Below the pieces are notes generated by a model that was given only the letters and a program-made list of their open reading frames with translations, was not told where the DNA came from and made no database searches. The translations under genes and the position numbers were made by a program. Shown piece after piece: positions 8,905 through 18,387 of a DNA stretch of 50,209 nt. How positions within the stretch are numbered: the stretch's first letter is position 1; the number at the start of each line of letters is the position of its first letter. Source of the DNA: Pseudomonas donghuensis (GTDB taxonomy: Bacteria > Pseudomonadota > Gammaproteobacteria > Pseudomonadales > Pseudomonadaceae); contig NZ_JH650768.1 of NCBI RefSeq assembly GCF_000259195.1, positions 55,746-105,954 on the forward strand. Direction: 5' to 3'.

Positions 8905-10809
8905 TCAGTACACCGCGCCCACCGGATAGACAAACGCATTGACGTCATAGAACGGCGTGCGCGCGTAGAACCAGTGCAGGCGTGCGCTGGGGCTGGCGGC
9001 GAAGGCCTTGTCGTTCTTGAGCTTGCTGTCGAACTCGGCCTTCAGTTCCGGGCTCTCGGCGAGCATTTTGCGCGCCATGGGTTCCATCACGTATTCCTCC
9101 GGCTCTTCAGCCGCCACCAGGGTCGAATTGAAGAAGCCCCAGGCCCAGAACGAGTCCGGGCTTTCGGGGTATAGCAGGTTGACCGCCAGCACGCCCAACG
9201 GCTGGTCGGTATCGATCACCACCGAACCGGCCGGGAAGGTCTGCAAGCGCTCCAGCGGCTTGGCCACGCCACTGACCAGCAAGCGCCCTTCGTAACCGGG
9301 GATCTGGTTGCTTTGCGTGCGATCGGGTTCGAAACCACCCGCCACTTTCACCTCATCCATGCGATACAGCGTAACGGCAATCGGTGTCGGCTTGTCGAGA
9401 GTGGTCATGTGGATGCCATGGGCCTTGAGCCGGGCGATCACCTCGCGCCACTGCCCCGGCACCACGTACTGCCGGGGCCGCTTGACCACCAGGTCGGGCT
9501 CGGTGTTGCCGGTGACCGGGACCTTGAGTTTTTTCGCCGTGTTGCTCCAGACAATGGTCCTGGCGCCAGTAATCGGCGACTGCTCATAGCGGTAATCACC
9601 TACGGTAAACGCTGTGGTCTGGGCCTTGCCCGGCTTCCAGGTCAGGGTCACCTGCTCTTGCGTCTCCAGGCGTTCGCGGTCCTGGCGGATGGCTTCGTTG
9701 AGCGACACCGCCTGATCGCCGATCACCTGGAACATGCTCTTGAGCATCACGTAATTGCCCAGCACCTGGGTCTGGTACGGGTGCAATGCGTGTTGCTCGA
9801 TCAGGATCGACGGTACATTGCGGATATCGCCGTACTGGTTGGAAAAACGTGCGTAGTCCGTGCGGTACGGGTAGTAGCCCTGGCTCGGGTCCTGGTTGCT
9901 GTTGAGGCTGATGCACTCGTGCACCACATGGCCGTCGGCCTCCAGCGCCTGGTACACCGGTGCGCGCATGACGTTGTCCATCCAGGCGCTGCTGGCCGGC
10001 GACCAGCCATTGCCATTGTGGCAATACGAACTGTCGTAAGGGTACATGGCGCCATCAGTGGAGTGGGTGTCAGCGAAGAAACTCAGTTGGTAGGTGTTGA
10101 ACACCCAGGCGACGTTGCGGATTTCGGCACTGTCGAGCTTGGTGAAGTCACGGTTGAGGTTGTAGTTCAGGCCGTTGACCCGCCAGCCGGTTTCATCCGG
10201 GCCGTTCTGGTTGATCCGCCCGTAGGCACTGCGGCGCAGGTCGCCGTCGACATTGACGGTGGGAATGAACAGGATGTTGACCTTCTCCAGCAAGGCAGCC
10301 AACGGTTTGTCACCCGTGGTCATGTCACGCAGGAGCATGAACATCGCATCCTTGCCATTGGCTTCGCCCGGGTGAATCTGGGCCTCGACGAAGATCGTCG
10401 GCTTGCCCGATTCATTCAACCCGGCCGGCGATTTGTCGACCTCAAGGGAGGCGATGGCCATCAACATCGGGTGACCTTCGGCGCTTTTTTCCGGCAGGTC
10501 GTTGAGCACGATATTGCCACCGGAGGCCGCCGCCAGGCGGGTCATGTAGGCGCGGGTTTCGTCGTAGTTGCTGGTCTGGCGGAATTCGCTGGCTTCGGCC
10601 TGGGTGATCAGCGGGTTGTCCGGCTTGGCAAGGTAGCGGGTGCTGGTCAGGGTCTGGGCGAACATTGGCGGCAGGATGCGCTGCTTGGCAGCCGGCGAAT
10701 AACCGCTATCGTCGATGTAGGACGGCGCGCTTGGCAATGCCGCCAGAGCTGGCAGGGCCGCGCCCAGCAGCATTGCAACAACGAGGGGCCGCAAAAGCGG
10801 GTGTTTCAT
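8905..10809 (-). CDS. Secreted M14-family zinc carboxypeptidase
   Basis: A 634-residue periplasmic metallopeptidase. A signal peptide is present (VVAMLLGAALPALAA, residues 10-24). The zinc motif HxxE is seen as QIHPGEANG with His146 and Glu149, and the third ligand is likely His249 in FFADTHSTDG. LNYNLNRDF supplies the conserved Asn-Arg substrate clamp. The start at 10809 has AGGGA upstream; a TTG two codons earlier is ignored. The C-terminal half (about 400-634) is an accessory region with no family recognised here. The enzyme would trim peptides or muropeptide fragments in the periplasm. It is divergent from the small cupin gene. Confidence 0.88.
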   Translation of the reverse strand: MKHPLLRPLVVAMLLGAALPALAALPSAPSYIDDSGYSPAAKQRILPPMFAQTLTSTRYLAKPDNPLITQAEASEFRQTSNYDETRAYMTRLAAASGGNIVLNDLPEKSAEGHPMLMAIASLEVDKSPAGLNESGKPTIFVEAQIHPGEANGKDAMFMLLRDMTTGDKPLAALLEKVNILFIPTVNVDGDLRRSAYGRINQNGPDETGWRVNGLNYNLNRDFTKLDSAEIRNVAWVFNTYQLSFFADTHSTDGAMYPYDSSYCHNGNGWSPASSAWMDNVMRAPVYQALEADGHVVHECISLNSNQDPSQGYYPYRTDYARFSNQYGDIRNVPSILIEQHALHPYQTQVLGNYVMLKSMFQVIGDQAVSLNEAIRQDRERLETQEQVTLTWKPGKAQTTAFTVGDYRYEQSPITGARTIVWSNTAKKLKVPVTGNTEPDLVVKRPRQYVVPGQWREVIARLKAHGIHMTTLDKPTPIAVTLYRMDEVKVAGGFEPDRTQSNQIPGYEGRLLVSGVAKPLERLQTFPAGSVVIDTDQPLGVLAVNLLYPESPDSFWAWGFFNSTLVAAEEPEEYVMEPMARKMLAESPELKAEFDSKLKNDKAFAASPSARLHWFYARTPFYDVNAFVYPVGAVY

Positions 10810-10882
10810 GATCAATCCCTATCATGAGTGGCAGGTGCCCACCTTAAACCACAACGTGCAACCAGACGAGAGCCAGGCCACC

Positions 10883-11203
10883 ATGCTCGACAACCTGTTT
10901 GATCCACTGCCCACGGCGGGCGCACAAGAGCACTTCGAACAACTGCTGACCCGCCCGGGGCTGCGCATTGAACGCATCGTCTCCCACGGCCAGGCCAGCC
11001 CACCGGGGTTCTGGTACAACCAGGCGCAGGGCGAATGGGTGCTGCTGCTGGCCGGGTCTGCCGGGTTGCGGCTGGAACATGAGCCTGCCGAGCGGGTGCT
11101 GCGACCGGGGGATTTCATTGATATTCCGGCGCACTGCCGGCATCGGGTCGAATGGACCGACAGCACCCAGGCCACGGTGTGGCTCGGGGTACATTATGAC
11201 TGA
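10883..11203 (+). CDS. Small cupin-domain protein
   Basis: A 106-residue single-domain cupin. The motif RPGDFIDIPAHCRHRVEW carries the second cupin metal-binding pattern, preceded by WVLLLAGSAGLRLE strands. Proteins of this size are usually metal-dependent isomerases, dioxygenases or ligand binders; no reaction is assigned. The start at 10883 is preferred because the longer in-frame version (from 10808) would overlap the divergent carboxypeptidase start. It is transcribed alone. Confidence 0.8.
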   Translation: MLDNLFDPLPTAGAQEHFEQLLTRPGLRIERIVSHGQASPPGFWYNQAQGEWVLLLAGSAGLRLEHEPAERVLRPGDFIDIPAHCRHRVEWTDSTQATVWLGVHYD

Positions 11204-11204
11204 T

Positions 11205-11227
11205 GGGTGGCATAGGCCTGGCCACCC
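11205..11227. terminator. Hairpin between convergent cupin and DUF2199 genes
   Basis: GGGTGGC (11205-11211) pairs with GCCACCC (11221-11227), directly after the cupin stop and just past the end of the convergent gene. A bidirectional terminator is likely although no T-run is visible. Confidence 0.5.
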
Positions 11228-11250
11228 AGCACGATACGGGCCTGGGCCTT

Positions 11251-11736
11251 TCAGGCGAAGATCACGCTGTACTCATGCGCGCGGTGCAAGGAAATCCCGT
11301 TGGCCTGCTCCACGGCCAACGGGTGGCTGCTGGCGCTCAGCGTCACACTGGGGCGTGAGGTCGGCCCGCTCAACTGCAGCAGGCCTTCCAGCCCCAGGGT
11401 CTCTGGCAGGTTGGCAATGCTGTTGGCCAGGCGTACGGCAAAAGGCGGCTCGCCAGCCTGGCCCTCATCACGCCAGAGCTCGCAGACACGTTCGAAATCG
11501 CTCGGCTGCAGTTCAACCCAGATACCGATGCAGTAGCTATCGTTCATTTGCGCCACGGCCAGTGGCAACAGTGCCCGCAGAAAAAACCGCTCGCCGGCGA
11601 TCACACACCAGTCGTTGCTTTCCCTAACCTTGTGCTCGCGCTCCTCGGCGCTAAGCGCGAACAGCGCATCCGGACGCCGGAACGCCAGTTCACCCAGGTC
11701 ATCGGCGTGGTCCTTGCCGCACTGACTGCACATCAT
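11251..11736 (-). CDS. DUF2199-like small protein with CxxC zinc-type motif
   Basis: A 161-residue cytoplasmic protein. It begins MMCSQCGKDHADDLGELAF, a CxxC pair typical of the N-terminus of DUF2199 proteins, and carries the family's conserved middle (CVIAGERFFLRALLPLAV and GIWVELQPSDFERV). Function is unknown. The start at 11736 is fixed by a perfect AGGAGG eight bases upstream; a longer ORF from 11754 lacks this. A single REP-like sequence lies between it and the urease operon. Confidence 0.82.
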   Translation of the reverse strand: MMCSQCGKDHADDLGELAFRRPDALFALSAEEREHKVRESNDWCVIAGERFFLRALLPLAVAQMNDSYCIGIWVELQPSDFERVCELWRDEGQAGEPPFAVRLANSIANLPETLGLEGLLQLSGPTSRPSVTLSASSHPLAVEQANGISLHRAHEYSVIFA

Positions 11737-11805
11737 CAAAGTTGCCTCCTGCATTGGATCGAGTCGTTGGGGGTGGCGACTCTATCAGGCCCACGCATTC
11801 CTGCG

Positions 11806-11826
11806 GAAGCTGGCTTGCCAGCGATG
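11806..11826. repeat. Partial REP element
   Basis: AGCTGGCTTGCCAGCGATG matches the core of the other REP elements in this window but lacks the full GTGGGAGC head. It lies just past the end of ureG. Confidence 0.6.
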
Positions 11827-11836
11827 CTGTTGACGA

Positions 11837-12457
11837 TCACAGCGGTTTCAACATGCCCCGCTCGACGATGAAATCGATCACCTGCTGCAAGCCTTGCCCG
11901 GTCTTGAGGTTGGTGAAGGTCCACGGCCGTTGCGGGCGCATGCGCTGGGTGTCCTTTTCCATTACCTCCAGCGAAGCTCCGACGTAAGGCGCCAGGTCAA
12001 TCTTGTTGATCACCAGGAAGTCCGACTTGGTGATCCCCGGCCCGCCCTTGCGCGGGATTTTTTCACCTTCGGCGACATCGATCACGTACACGGTCAGGTC
12101 CGCCAGCTCCGGGCTGAAGGTGGCGCTGAGGTTGTCGCCGCCGCTCTCGACAAAGATCACTTCGAGGTTGCCGAACGTGCGCGCCAGTTCTTCCACCGCC
12201 GCCAGGTTCATCGAGGCGTCCTCGCGGATCGCGGTGTGCGGGCAACCGCCGGTTTCCACCCCGACAATGCGCTCGGGGGCCAGGGCGCCGGCCTCGGTGA
12301 GGATGCGCTGGTCTTCCCTGGTGTAGATGTCGTTGGTCACCACGGCGATCTCATAATGGTCGCGCATGGCCTTGCACAGCGCTTCGAGCAGCGCGGTCTT
12401 GCCGGAGCCGACCGGGCCGCCGACACCGACGCGCAGGGGTTGTTGGTAGCTTTGCAT
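11837..12457 (-). CDS. ureG: Urease accessory GTPase UreG
   Basis: A 206-residue GTPase that delivers nickel to apo-urease. The P-loop [16 protein letters not shown] is near residue 13, the nickel-binding CPH motif is in [18 protein letters not shown], and the guanine-specificity NKID is in [13 protein letters not shown]. The start at 12457 has GAGGAA upstream. It is the last gene of the urease operon, 10 bases after ureF. UreG acts in the UreDFG complex with nickel passed from UreE. Confidence 0.97.
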   Translation of the reverse strand: MQSYQQPLRVGVGGPVGSGKTALLEALCKAMRDHYEIAVVTNDIYTREDQRILTEAGALAPERIVGVETGGCPHTAIREDASMNLAAVEELARTFGNLEVIFVESGGDNLSATFSPELADLTVYVIDVAEGEKIPRKGGPGITKSDFLVINKIDLAPYVGASLEVMEKDTQRMRPQRPWTFTNLKTGQGLQQVIDFIVERGMLKPL

Positions 12458-12467
12458 GGGGGTTTCC

Positions 12468-13142
12468 TCAGGATCGGAACAAGCGGGTGTATTGGGTTTC
12501 GTGCCGCGCCGAGGCAATCGCCAGCAACGGCAAGCCGCCGCCGAGCTGGTCATCGCCAAGGGCCAGGGCGGTTTGCAGCACCTGGGGTAGAACTTCGCTC
12601 AGGTCACGCAGCAAGGTCTGTGCCGCTTGCTGGCCAAACGGCACCAGCTTGACCCCGGCCATCACCGCGCCTTCGAGCCAGGCATAGCCGTGACCAAGGG
12701 CCAGATCACGCAACGGGATCTCCCAGTGCACAGCCAACCAGGCCATGCCACCGAGCTGGCTGAGCTCCAGCGACGCACGCCATTCAGGCGCCTGGCCCAG
12801 TTGCCAGCCATCGAGCAGGCGGGTCAGGGCCATGCCGCGTTGGCGTTCTTCCAGGCGTAGTTCGGCGGTTTCGCGGTTGGCCAGTAAAAACCGGCTCCAG
12901 CGCGCGAACGCCTCGGCATCGTCATCCAGGCAAGCTTGATACAGCCGCGCCAGCAGCGGCCAGTCGAGGTGGCACAGGGTGTCCTCGATCTGTTGGCATT
13001 GCCAGTTGCGAAAACCTTCGGCGCCCTGCACCCAGCCGGCCTCCACCGCCCACTCCAGGCCTTGCGAGTAGGTGAAACCACCCACCGGCAGGCTCGGGCT
13101 GGCCAGTTGCAGCAAGCGCAGCAGCTTCAGGTCGTGGCTCAT
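12468..13142 (-). CDS. ureF: Urease accessory protein UreF
   Basis: A 224-residue helical chaperone of the UreDFG activation complex. The N-terminal [24 protein letters not shown] is diagnostic for UreF, and the protein ends in the conserved [11 protein letters not shown] tail. The start codon at 13142 overlaps the ureJ stop (TGATG), indicating translational coupling. UreF is thought to gate UreG GTPase activity and nickel passage into UreC. Confidence 0.96.
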   Translation of the reverse strand: MSHDLKLLRLLQLASPSLPVGGFTYSQGLEWAVEAGWVQGAEGFRNWQCQQIEDTLCHLDWPLLARLYQACLDDDAEAFARWSRFLLANRETAELRLEERQRGMALTRLLDGWQLGQAPEWRASLELSQLGGMAWLAVHWEIPLRDLALGHGYAWLEGAVMAGVKLVPFGQQAAQTLLRDLSEVLPQVLQTALALGDDQLGGGLPLLAIASARHETQYTRLFRS

Positions 13143-13687
13143 CAACCGGCCAGCACCAACGCGGCGCCGGCCAGCAGGCCGCCAGCGAAGGCCTTCTGCA
13201 AGCCCTGGTGCCGACGCAGCAGGCATCCCGCGCCAAAGCCGACCAGCAACAACAGGCCACTGACGCTGACGAACCCTGCGCTGAACACCCAGAACGCGCC
13301 CGGGCTGGCTTCAACGCCATGGGCCCAACCGTGGAACAGGGCAAACAGCGGCATGGCCAGGGCCAGCAACACCTGGCGGCTGGGCACCAGCAGCGCCGCG
13401 GCGGCCACCAGCAGCGAGCCGATGATCATGGTTTCCATGCCGAGCACACCGCCGAACACGTGGCCCATCAGCGCCCCGCCGAACATCGCGCCCAGGGTCA
13501 GCAACGGCAGCGCCAGGGTGCGCCCGGTCAGGGCCGCGAGCACGCCGGTGCCGAGCAGCATCAGCAAGTGATCAAGGCCGGTCAGCGGGTGCAGCAAACC
13601 GTCCTGCAACGGGTTGGCGTCATGGCCGGGGTGGGCGAACGCCGGAACCGCAACCAGCAGCAGTGCGAGGGTAATGAGTTTTTTCAT
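13142..13687 (-). CDS. ureJ: HupE/UreJ-family membrane nickel permease
   Basis: A 181-residue membrane protein with an N-terminal signal-like helix ending in AFAHPGHD and several later hydrophobic helices (GLDHLLMLLGTGVLAALTG and others). The HPGHD and LDHLLML motifs mark the HupE/UreJ family, which imports nickel or cobalt. Its place between ureE and ureF supports nickel supply for urease. Confidence 0.94.
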   Translation of the reverse strand: MKKLITLALLLVAVPAFAHPGHDANPLQDGLLHPLTGLDHLLMLLGTGVLAALTGRTLALPLLTLGAMFGGALMGHVFGGVLGMETMIIGSLLVAAAALLVPSRQVLLALAMPLFALFHGWAHGVEASPGAFWVFSAGFVSVSGLLLLVGFGAGCLLRRHQGLQKAFAGGLLAGAALVLAG

Positions 13688-13709
13688 CGGGCAATCTCCT
13701 TATCGACAA

Positions 13710-14189
13710 TCAGTGCTGAGCGACGCGAACGAACAAATGGTCACTGTGGGCGTGGCTGTGCGGCGCGCTCTGGTAGGCACCGGCTTCAGGCTCGAACGGC
13801 GCCTGCTCGAGCTCCACCTCCAGGCCCAGGCCGCGGACCATCTCATCGAGCACATGGTCGTGCTGATAACGCACCAGGCCGGCCTCGATCTGCAGCGGTA
13901 CATGGCGGTTGCCCAGGTGGTAGGCGGCGCGGGCCAGCAACAGCGGATCGGCGCAGCGCACCGTGGACACCTGCTCGGCCGCCGCCAGCACGCGAATCAC
14001 CTCGCCGCCCTGCGCTTCGCCAAGCAGTTCGCCACCGCGCAGCAACTGCCCGCGTTCGAGCATCAAGCCGGCCTCGCGGCCATCGTCGAGGGTGACGCGC
14101 ACGCGGCTCTTGATGCGCGTGTCGACAGTGAGGGTGACGGTGCCGCTTACCTGGGCGGTGTCGCTCAGGCGACGGGTCAAGAGGATCAT
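13710..14189 (-). CDS. ureE: Urease nickel metallochaperone UreE
   Basis: A 159-residue nickel carrier with an N-terminal beta domain (SGTVTLTVDTRIKSRVRVTL) and a C-terminal metal-binding domain containing YHLGNRHVPLQIE, where the conserved histidine binds nickel. The tail HSHAHSDH is a short histidine cluster, much shorter than in some enterobacterial UreE proteins. It lies 9 bases after ureC in the same operon. Confidence 0.96.
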   Translation of the reverse strand: MILLTRRLSDTAQVSGTVTLTVDTRIKSRVRVTLDDGREAGLMLERGQLLRGGELLGEAQGGEVIRVLAAAEQVSTVRCADPLLLARAAYHLGNRHVPLQIEAGLVRYQHDHVLDEMVRGLGLEVELEQAPFEPEAGAYQSAPHSHAHSDHLFVRVAQH

Positions 14190-14198
14190 GCTCGCTCC

Positions 14199-15902
14199 TT
14201 AAAACAGAAAATAACGCTGGGCCATCGGCAACACCGTGGCCGGTTCGCACACCAGCAGCTCACCGTCGGCGCGCACCTGGTAGGTTTGCGAGTCGACCTC
14301 GATCATCGGCAACCGGCCGTTATGAACCATGTCGCCCTTGCGCACCGTGCGGCAGCCTCGAGCCTCGCCGATCAGGCTGTGCAGCCCCAGTTGCCGGTGC
14401 ACGCCACGGTCGATCGCCGCCTTGGACAGAAAGGTCATGCGCGTGGCATGGCGCGCGGCGCCCAGGGCGCCGAACATCGGACGGTAGTGCACCGGTTGTG
14501 GGGTCGGGATCGAGCCGTTGATATCGCCCATGGGTGCCATGGCGATCATCCCGCCCTTGATCACCAGCGCAGGTTTCACCCCGAAGAACGCCGGCGCCCA
14601 AAGCACCAGGTCAGCCAGTTTGCCGGCCTCGATCGAGCCCACTTCATGGGCGATGCCATGGGTCAGCGCCGGATTGATGGTGTACTTGGCGATGTAGCGC
14701 TTGACCCGGAAGTTGTCGCTGCGTGCGCTATCTGGCGCCAAGGGGCCACGGCGCAGTTTCATCTGGTGCGCCACCTGCCAGGTACGCAGCACCACCTCCC
14801 CGACCCGGCCCATGGCCTGGGAGTCGGACGAGGTCATGGAAAACGCCCCGAGGTCATGGAGGATGTCTTCGGCGGCAATCGTCTCGCGGCGGATGCGCGA
14901 CTCGGCGAAGGCCACGTCTTCGGCAATGCTCGGGTCCAGGTGGTGGCAGACCATGAGCATGTCCAGGTGCTCGTCGACGGTGTTCTGGGTGTAGGGCAAG
15001 GTCGGGTTGGTCGAGGACGGCAGCACGTTGGCAAAGGCTGCGGCGCGGATGATGTCCGGCGCATGGCCACCGCCGGCGCCTTCGGTGTGGAAGGTATGGA
15101 TGGTGCGGTCGCCAATGGCCGCCAGGGTGTCCTCGATGCAGCCGGATTCATTGAGGGTGTCGGTGTGGATCGCCACCTGCACGTCGTGTTCTTCGGCCAC
15201 GCTCAGGCAGCAGTCGATGGCCGCCGGGGTCGAGCCCCAGTCTTCGTGCAGTTTCAGGCCGACGGCGCCGGCTTCGATCTGCTCGCGCAGGGCCTCGGGC
15301 CGTGAGGCGTTGCCCTTGCCCAGCAGGCCGATATTGATCGGCAACTGGTCGGCGGCCTGGAGCATGCGCGCCAGGTACCAGGGCCCGGAGGTGCAGGTGG
15401 TGGCATTGGTGCCGGTGGCAGGCCCGGTGCCGCCGCCGATGAAGGTGGTAATGCCCGAGGTCAGCGCTTCTTCGACCTGCTGCGGGCAGATGAAGTGAAT
15501 GTGCGAGTCGATGCCGCCAGCGGTGACGATCTTGCCTTCGGCGGCGATCACCTCGGTGCCCGGCCCCACCGCCAGGGTCACCCCCGGTTGCACATCGGGG
15601 TTGCCGGCCTTGCCGACGCCGACGATGCGCCCGTCCTTGATGCCGATGTCGGCCTTGACGATGCCCCAGTGGTCGATGATCAGCGCATTGGTCAGCACCA
15701 GGTCCAACGCCTGGGCGGCAAGCATCTGGCCCTGGCCCATGCCGTCGCGGATGACCTTGCCGCCGCCGAACTTGACCTCCTCGCCATAAACCGTGAAGTC
15801 CTTCTCGACCTCGACCCACAGCTCGGTATCGGCCAGGCGCACGCGGTCGCCCACCGTCGGGCCGAACATGTCGGCATAGGCCCTGCGCGATATCCGGCTC
15901 AT
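14199..15902 (-). CDS. ureC: Urease alpha subunit UreC
   Basis: The 567-residue catalytic subunit that hydrolyses urea to ammonia and carbamate at a di-nickel centre. Expected active-site residues are all visible at the standard positions: His134 and His136 in SHIHFICP, Lys217 (carbamylated) in GLKLHEDWG, His246, His272 in [12 protein letters not shown], and the mobile-flap histidine in MVCHHLDPS. Its start overlaps the end of ureB by four bases. Length is typical and nothing appears broken, so an active enzyme is expected. Confidence 0.98.
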   Translation of the reverse strand: MSRISRRAYADMFGPTVGDRVRLADTELWVEVEKDFTVYGEEVKFGGGKVIRDGMGQGQMLAAQALDLVLTNALIIDHWGIVKADIGIKDGRIVGVGKAGNPDVQPGVTLAVGPGTEVIAAEGKIVTAGGIDSHIHFICPQQVEEALTSGITTFIGGGTGPATGTNATTCTSGPWYLARMLQAADQLPINIGLLGKGNASRPEALREQIEAGAVGLKLHEDWGSTPAAIDCCLSVAEEHDVQVAIHTDTLNESGCIEDTLAAIGDRTIHTFHTEGAGGGHAPDIIRAAAFANVLPSSTNPTLPYTQNTVDEHLDMLMVCHHLDPSIAEDVAFAESRIRRETIAAEDILHDLGAFSMTSSDSQAMGRVGEVVLRTWQVAHQMKLRRGPLAPDSARSDNFRVKRYIAKYTINPALTHGIAHEVGSIEAGKLADLVLWAPAFFGVKPALVIKGGMIAMAPMGDINGSIPTPQPVHYRPMFGALGAARHATRMTFLSKAAIDRGVHRQLGLHSLIGEARGCRTVRKGDMVHNGRLPMIEVDSQTYQVRADGELLVCEPATVLPMAQRYFLF

Positions 15903-16216
15903 GCCTGATTCTCCAGCTTGCCCATGACCTTGCCCTGAAAGCCGTAGACCTCGCGTTTGCCGCGATACGGCACCAGGTGGACGGTGCGTGCCTGGCCCGG
16001 TTCGAACCGCACGGCGGTGCCGGCGGCGATATCCAGGCGCAAGCCACGGGTCGGCTCGCGCTCGAACACCAGGGCGTTGTTCACCTCGTAAAAGTGATAG
16101 TGCGAGCCGACCTGCACCGGCCGGTCGCCGTGGTTGGCGACGGTGACGCTGATTACCGCCAGGCCTGCATTGAGTTCGATGTCGCCGTCGGCGACCTGTA
16201 CTTCTCCGGGAATCAT
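15899..16216 (-). CDS. ureB: Urease beta subunit UreB
   Basis: The 105-residue structural subunit beginning [18 protein letters not shown], with the conserved [14 protein letters not shown] segment. It assembles with UreA and UreC in the trimeric holoenzyme. It lies 9 bases after ureA and overlaps ureC. Confidence 0.97.
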   Translation of the reverse strand: MIPGEVQVADGDIELNAGLAVISVTVANHGDRPVQVGSHYHFYEVNNALVFEREPTRGLRLDIAAGTAVRFEPGQARTVHLVPYRGKREVYGFQGKVMGKLENQA

Positions 16217-16225
16217 CCTGCGCTC

Positions 16226-16528
16226 CTAGATGATCGGGTCATGGACGGTGACCAGCTTGGTGCCGTCGGGAAAGGTCGCTTCCACCTGCACATCGGGGAT
16301 CATTTCGCTGACCCCGGCCATCACCTGGTCGCGGCGCAGCACTTCGCGGCCCAGGTTCATCAGCTCGGCCACGGTGCGCCCGTCGCGGGCACCTTCCATC
16401 ACCGTGGCGCTGATCAATGCCACCGCTTCCGGGTAGTTGAGTTTCAGGCCACGGGCCAGGCGCCGCTCGGCCAGCAGCGCGGCGGTGAACAGCAGCAGTT
16501 TGTCTTTCTCTCGCGGGGTCAGCTCCAT
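16226..16528 (-). CDS. ureA: Urease gamma subunit UreA
   Basis: A 100-residue subunit beginning [19 protein letters not shown], with the family's [17 protein letters not shown] and [20 protein letters not shown] segments. It is the first structural gene, 9 bases after ureD. Confidence 0.97.
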   Translation of the reverse strand: MELTPREKDKLLLFTAALLAERRLARGLKLNYPEAVALISATVMEGARDGRTVAELMNLGREVLRRDQVMAGVSEMIPDVQVEATFPDGTKLVTVHDPII

Positions 16529-16537
16529 GGCGTTCTC

Positions 16538-17371
16538 TCAAGTGGCCCAGATCCGCGGCGGGCATGGCGCCAGGCCGACCACGACGGGTCGCAAGGCGTG
16601 CCAGAGCCGCTGCAGGGTAAGTTGCAGGCGTTGGTTGTCGTGGTCGAGCAGGCGTACCACCAGCAGTTGGCCGAGCAGGGTCGCGCCGGCCGGGGCGCCC
16701 AGGTCTTCGAGCAGGGCGCGGCTGTGGTCGAGCAGTTCGCTGCTGGCCGGGTAGGCGCAGAAGGTCGCTTGCAGGGGGAAGCCTGCGAGCTTGTCGAGCG
16801 GCCCGCCGTCGATGCGCAAGCGTTCGTGCAGGCCCGGGTCGTCGGCCACCTCGATGTGCAGGCGACTGTCGAGGGCGCCGTGGCTGAAGGTCTCGCCCAT
16901 CACCGGGCGGCCCAGGCACAGGGTTTCCCAGGCCAGCAGGCGCGCGCCAGGCGCCAGGGTAAAACGGTTTTCCAGATGCACGCGGGCGCCGGCAAAGCAG
17001 ATGTTGCCCTGGGGCAGCCATTCGAGCGTGCTGTCTTCGGCCAGGCAGAAGTGCTGCTGGAGAATCGAGGTCGGGCCGGCGCTACGGTAGAACTTGGTCG
17101 CTCCGGGCATGGTCAGCAGCGCATGGCTACCCGCCTCCAACTGCACATCGAGCAGCAGCTTATCGCCACCGACCACGCCGCCTGGGGGGTGCAGCACATA
17201 GACGTGGCACGGTGCGCCTTCGGGATAGAACGGCCGCTGCACCAAAAGAGGACCGAAATGGCGCCGCGCACCAATACAGGTCCTGGTCTCGCCCCGGACG
17301 AAACGCAGCCTGAGCTCGGCGCGCCAGCCGGCATCAGCGTTGACCTGGTCGGGGAGTTCGGGGAGCGACAT
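16538..17371 (-). CDS. ureD: Urease accessory protein UreD
   Basis: A 277-residue accessory protein (UreD/UreH) that binds apo-urease and forms the scaffold of the UreDFG complex. Typical segments are YVLHPPGGVVGGDKLLLDV and LLTMPGATKFYRS in the first half. It is the first gene of the ureDABCEJFG operon, whose junctions are all short or overlapping. A urea transporter or urease regulator is not present next to it. Confidence 0.95.
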   Translation of the reverse strand: MSLPELPDQVNADAGWRAELRLRFVRGETRTCIGARRHFGPLLVQRPFYPEGAPCHVYVLHPPGGVVGGDKLLLDVQLEAGSHALLTMPGATKFYRSAGPTSILQQHFCLAEDSTLEWLPQGNICFAGARVHLENRFTLAPGARLLAWETLCLGRPVMGETFSHGALDSRLHIEVADDPGLHERLRIDGGPLDKLAGFPLQATFCAYPASSELLDHSRALLEDLGAPAGATLLGQLLVVRLLDHDNQRLQLTLQRLWHALRPVVVGLAPCPPRIWAT

Positions 17372-17624
17372 GCCTCAGGTTCCAGTAAACGCTGCAGCTA
17401 TCGGGCTACAGGCGCATTTGCAAGAAACAACCTGCGCGCTCAAGCCAATGCGGCGACTTGCAGGTTTGACCAATCGATCAGCAATCGATGGCAGAGGCAA
17501 AGCACATAGCGGGCCAAGATGGCGCGCTGGAGGGGTTTGTTTAAACCGCCGGCATGCACCGGTTTAGCGCTGCCCGGCTGCCGGGTGTTTAAACCCGGGC
17601 ATCAGAGCCTTCCTACAATGGCGG
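17372..17624. other. Gap upstream of the urease operon with small palindromes
   Basis: This 253-base stretch separates divergently ended neighbours: ureD starts on one side and the regulator gene ends on the other. It should carry the urease promoter, but no convincing -35/-10 pair was picked out. GTTTAAACC occurs twice (17539 and 17588 areas). CCGGGT-GTTTAA-ACCCGG at 17581-17598 is a hairpin 27 bases past the regulator stop and may terminate it. Confidence 0.4.
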
Positions 17625-18200
17625 CTACTCCTGGCGCAGGCGCTTGCGGTGCTCGGCGACTTTATGCCGGTTGCCGCACACCGCCATGCTGCACCAGCGC
17701 CGACGGTGGGACTTGGTGCGGTCGTAGAACCAGAGGATGCAGTCCGGGTGTTCGCAGGTCCTGACCAGGCTGAAGTCGCCGCCGGCCAACAGCTCGGCCG
17801 CTTGCTCGGCCAGGGGCGCCAGCAGTTGCTCGGCCGAACGCTGCTCGGCCACTCGCAGCAGTTTCGGGCCATCGTGGTTGTCCCACAGCAGTTGCCCGTG
17901 GCTGGCGCCCTGGGCCAGGAAGCGGTTGAGGATCGCCGGATCGCCGCGCCCGCCCGCCTTGCGTTGCTCGACCAGCGCGCGCAATGACTCGCGCAAGGTA
18001 ACTGCCGCTTCCAGCAAGGCGCCCTTGGCCAGGCGCGGCACCGCCCCCTGGTGCAAGCCCAGGCGCTGCAGCCAGGCCAACACGTCGGCATCGCTGTGCC
18101 AGAAGTCGGTGCGCTGGCCGTCGACGATGGCCACGGTGTTGAGCATGTCCAGCACCGGGTGATCGGCAAGGACATAGGGTTCGGTGATGGCGTCGGTCAT
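17625..18200 (-). CDS. CGNR zinc-finger (ABATE-domain) putative transcription regulator
   Basis: A 191-residue protein with an N-terminal ABATE-type helical domain (HPVLDMLNTV near residue 14 onward) and a C-terminal CGNR zinc finger. The finger cysteines are Cys149 and Cys154 (CEHPDC), then Cys170 and Cys175 in WCSMAVCGNR. This family is thought to comprise stress-linked DNA-binding regulators, few of them characterised. It is divergent from an alpha/beta hydrolase gene, and three evenly spaced 30-bp inverted repeats fill the shared promoter region. It is therefore the obvious candidate to bind them and control both genes. The start at 18200 is taken because it precedes the ABATE core and clears the repeats. 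Confidence 0.85.
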   Translation of the reverse strand: MTDAITEPYVLADHPVLDMLNTVAIVDGQRTDFWHSDADVLAWLQRLGLHQGAVPRLAKGALLEAAVTLRESLRALVEQRKAGGRGDPAILNRFLAQGASHGQLLWDNHDGPKLLRVAEQRSAEQLLAPLAEQAAELLAGGDFSLVRTCEHPDCILWFYDRTKSHRRRWCSMAVCGNRHKVAEHRKRLRQE

Positions 18201-18231
18201 GGCCGTTCTCGGCAGCGGGCGTGGCTCCATG

Positions 18232-18373
18232 GTAACCCTTATTTTCAGCGTTTCAAGTTACAGAGCCGCTCATCGATGAGCTTATTGTAACCCTTAAAAT
18301 GAGTTTGACAGGTTACTTGAGCCGTGCAAGATTTGTTTGCGTAGTAACCCTTCATATCAACTAAACAGGTTAC
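18232..18373. promoter_or_regulatory. Three 30-bp inverted-repeat operators in a divergent promoter
   Basis: Three 30-base units (18232-18261, 18287-18316, 18344-18373) each start GTAACCCTT and end in GTTAC, the second and third as ACAGGTTAC. Starts are 55 and 57 bases apart. Unit 2 holds TTGACA (18305-18310), the -35 of the hydrolase promoter with a weak CAAGAT -10 near 18327. Opposite it is a leftward promoter with TACAAT at 18289-18284. Unit 3 abuts the hydrolase Shine-Dalgarno. The unit spacing and promoter overlap point to a cooperative repressor. Confidence 0.75.
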
Positions 18374-18387
18374 AGAGGAACAGTCCG

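Noticed and set aside
10808..10882. N-terminal extension of the cupin protein
   Set aside because: It would overlap the divergent carboxypeptidase start and precede the conserved domain with unrelated sequence; the ATG at 10883 gives a normal-sized cupin.
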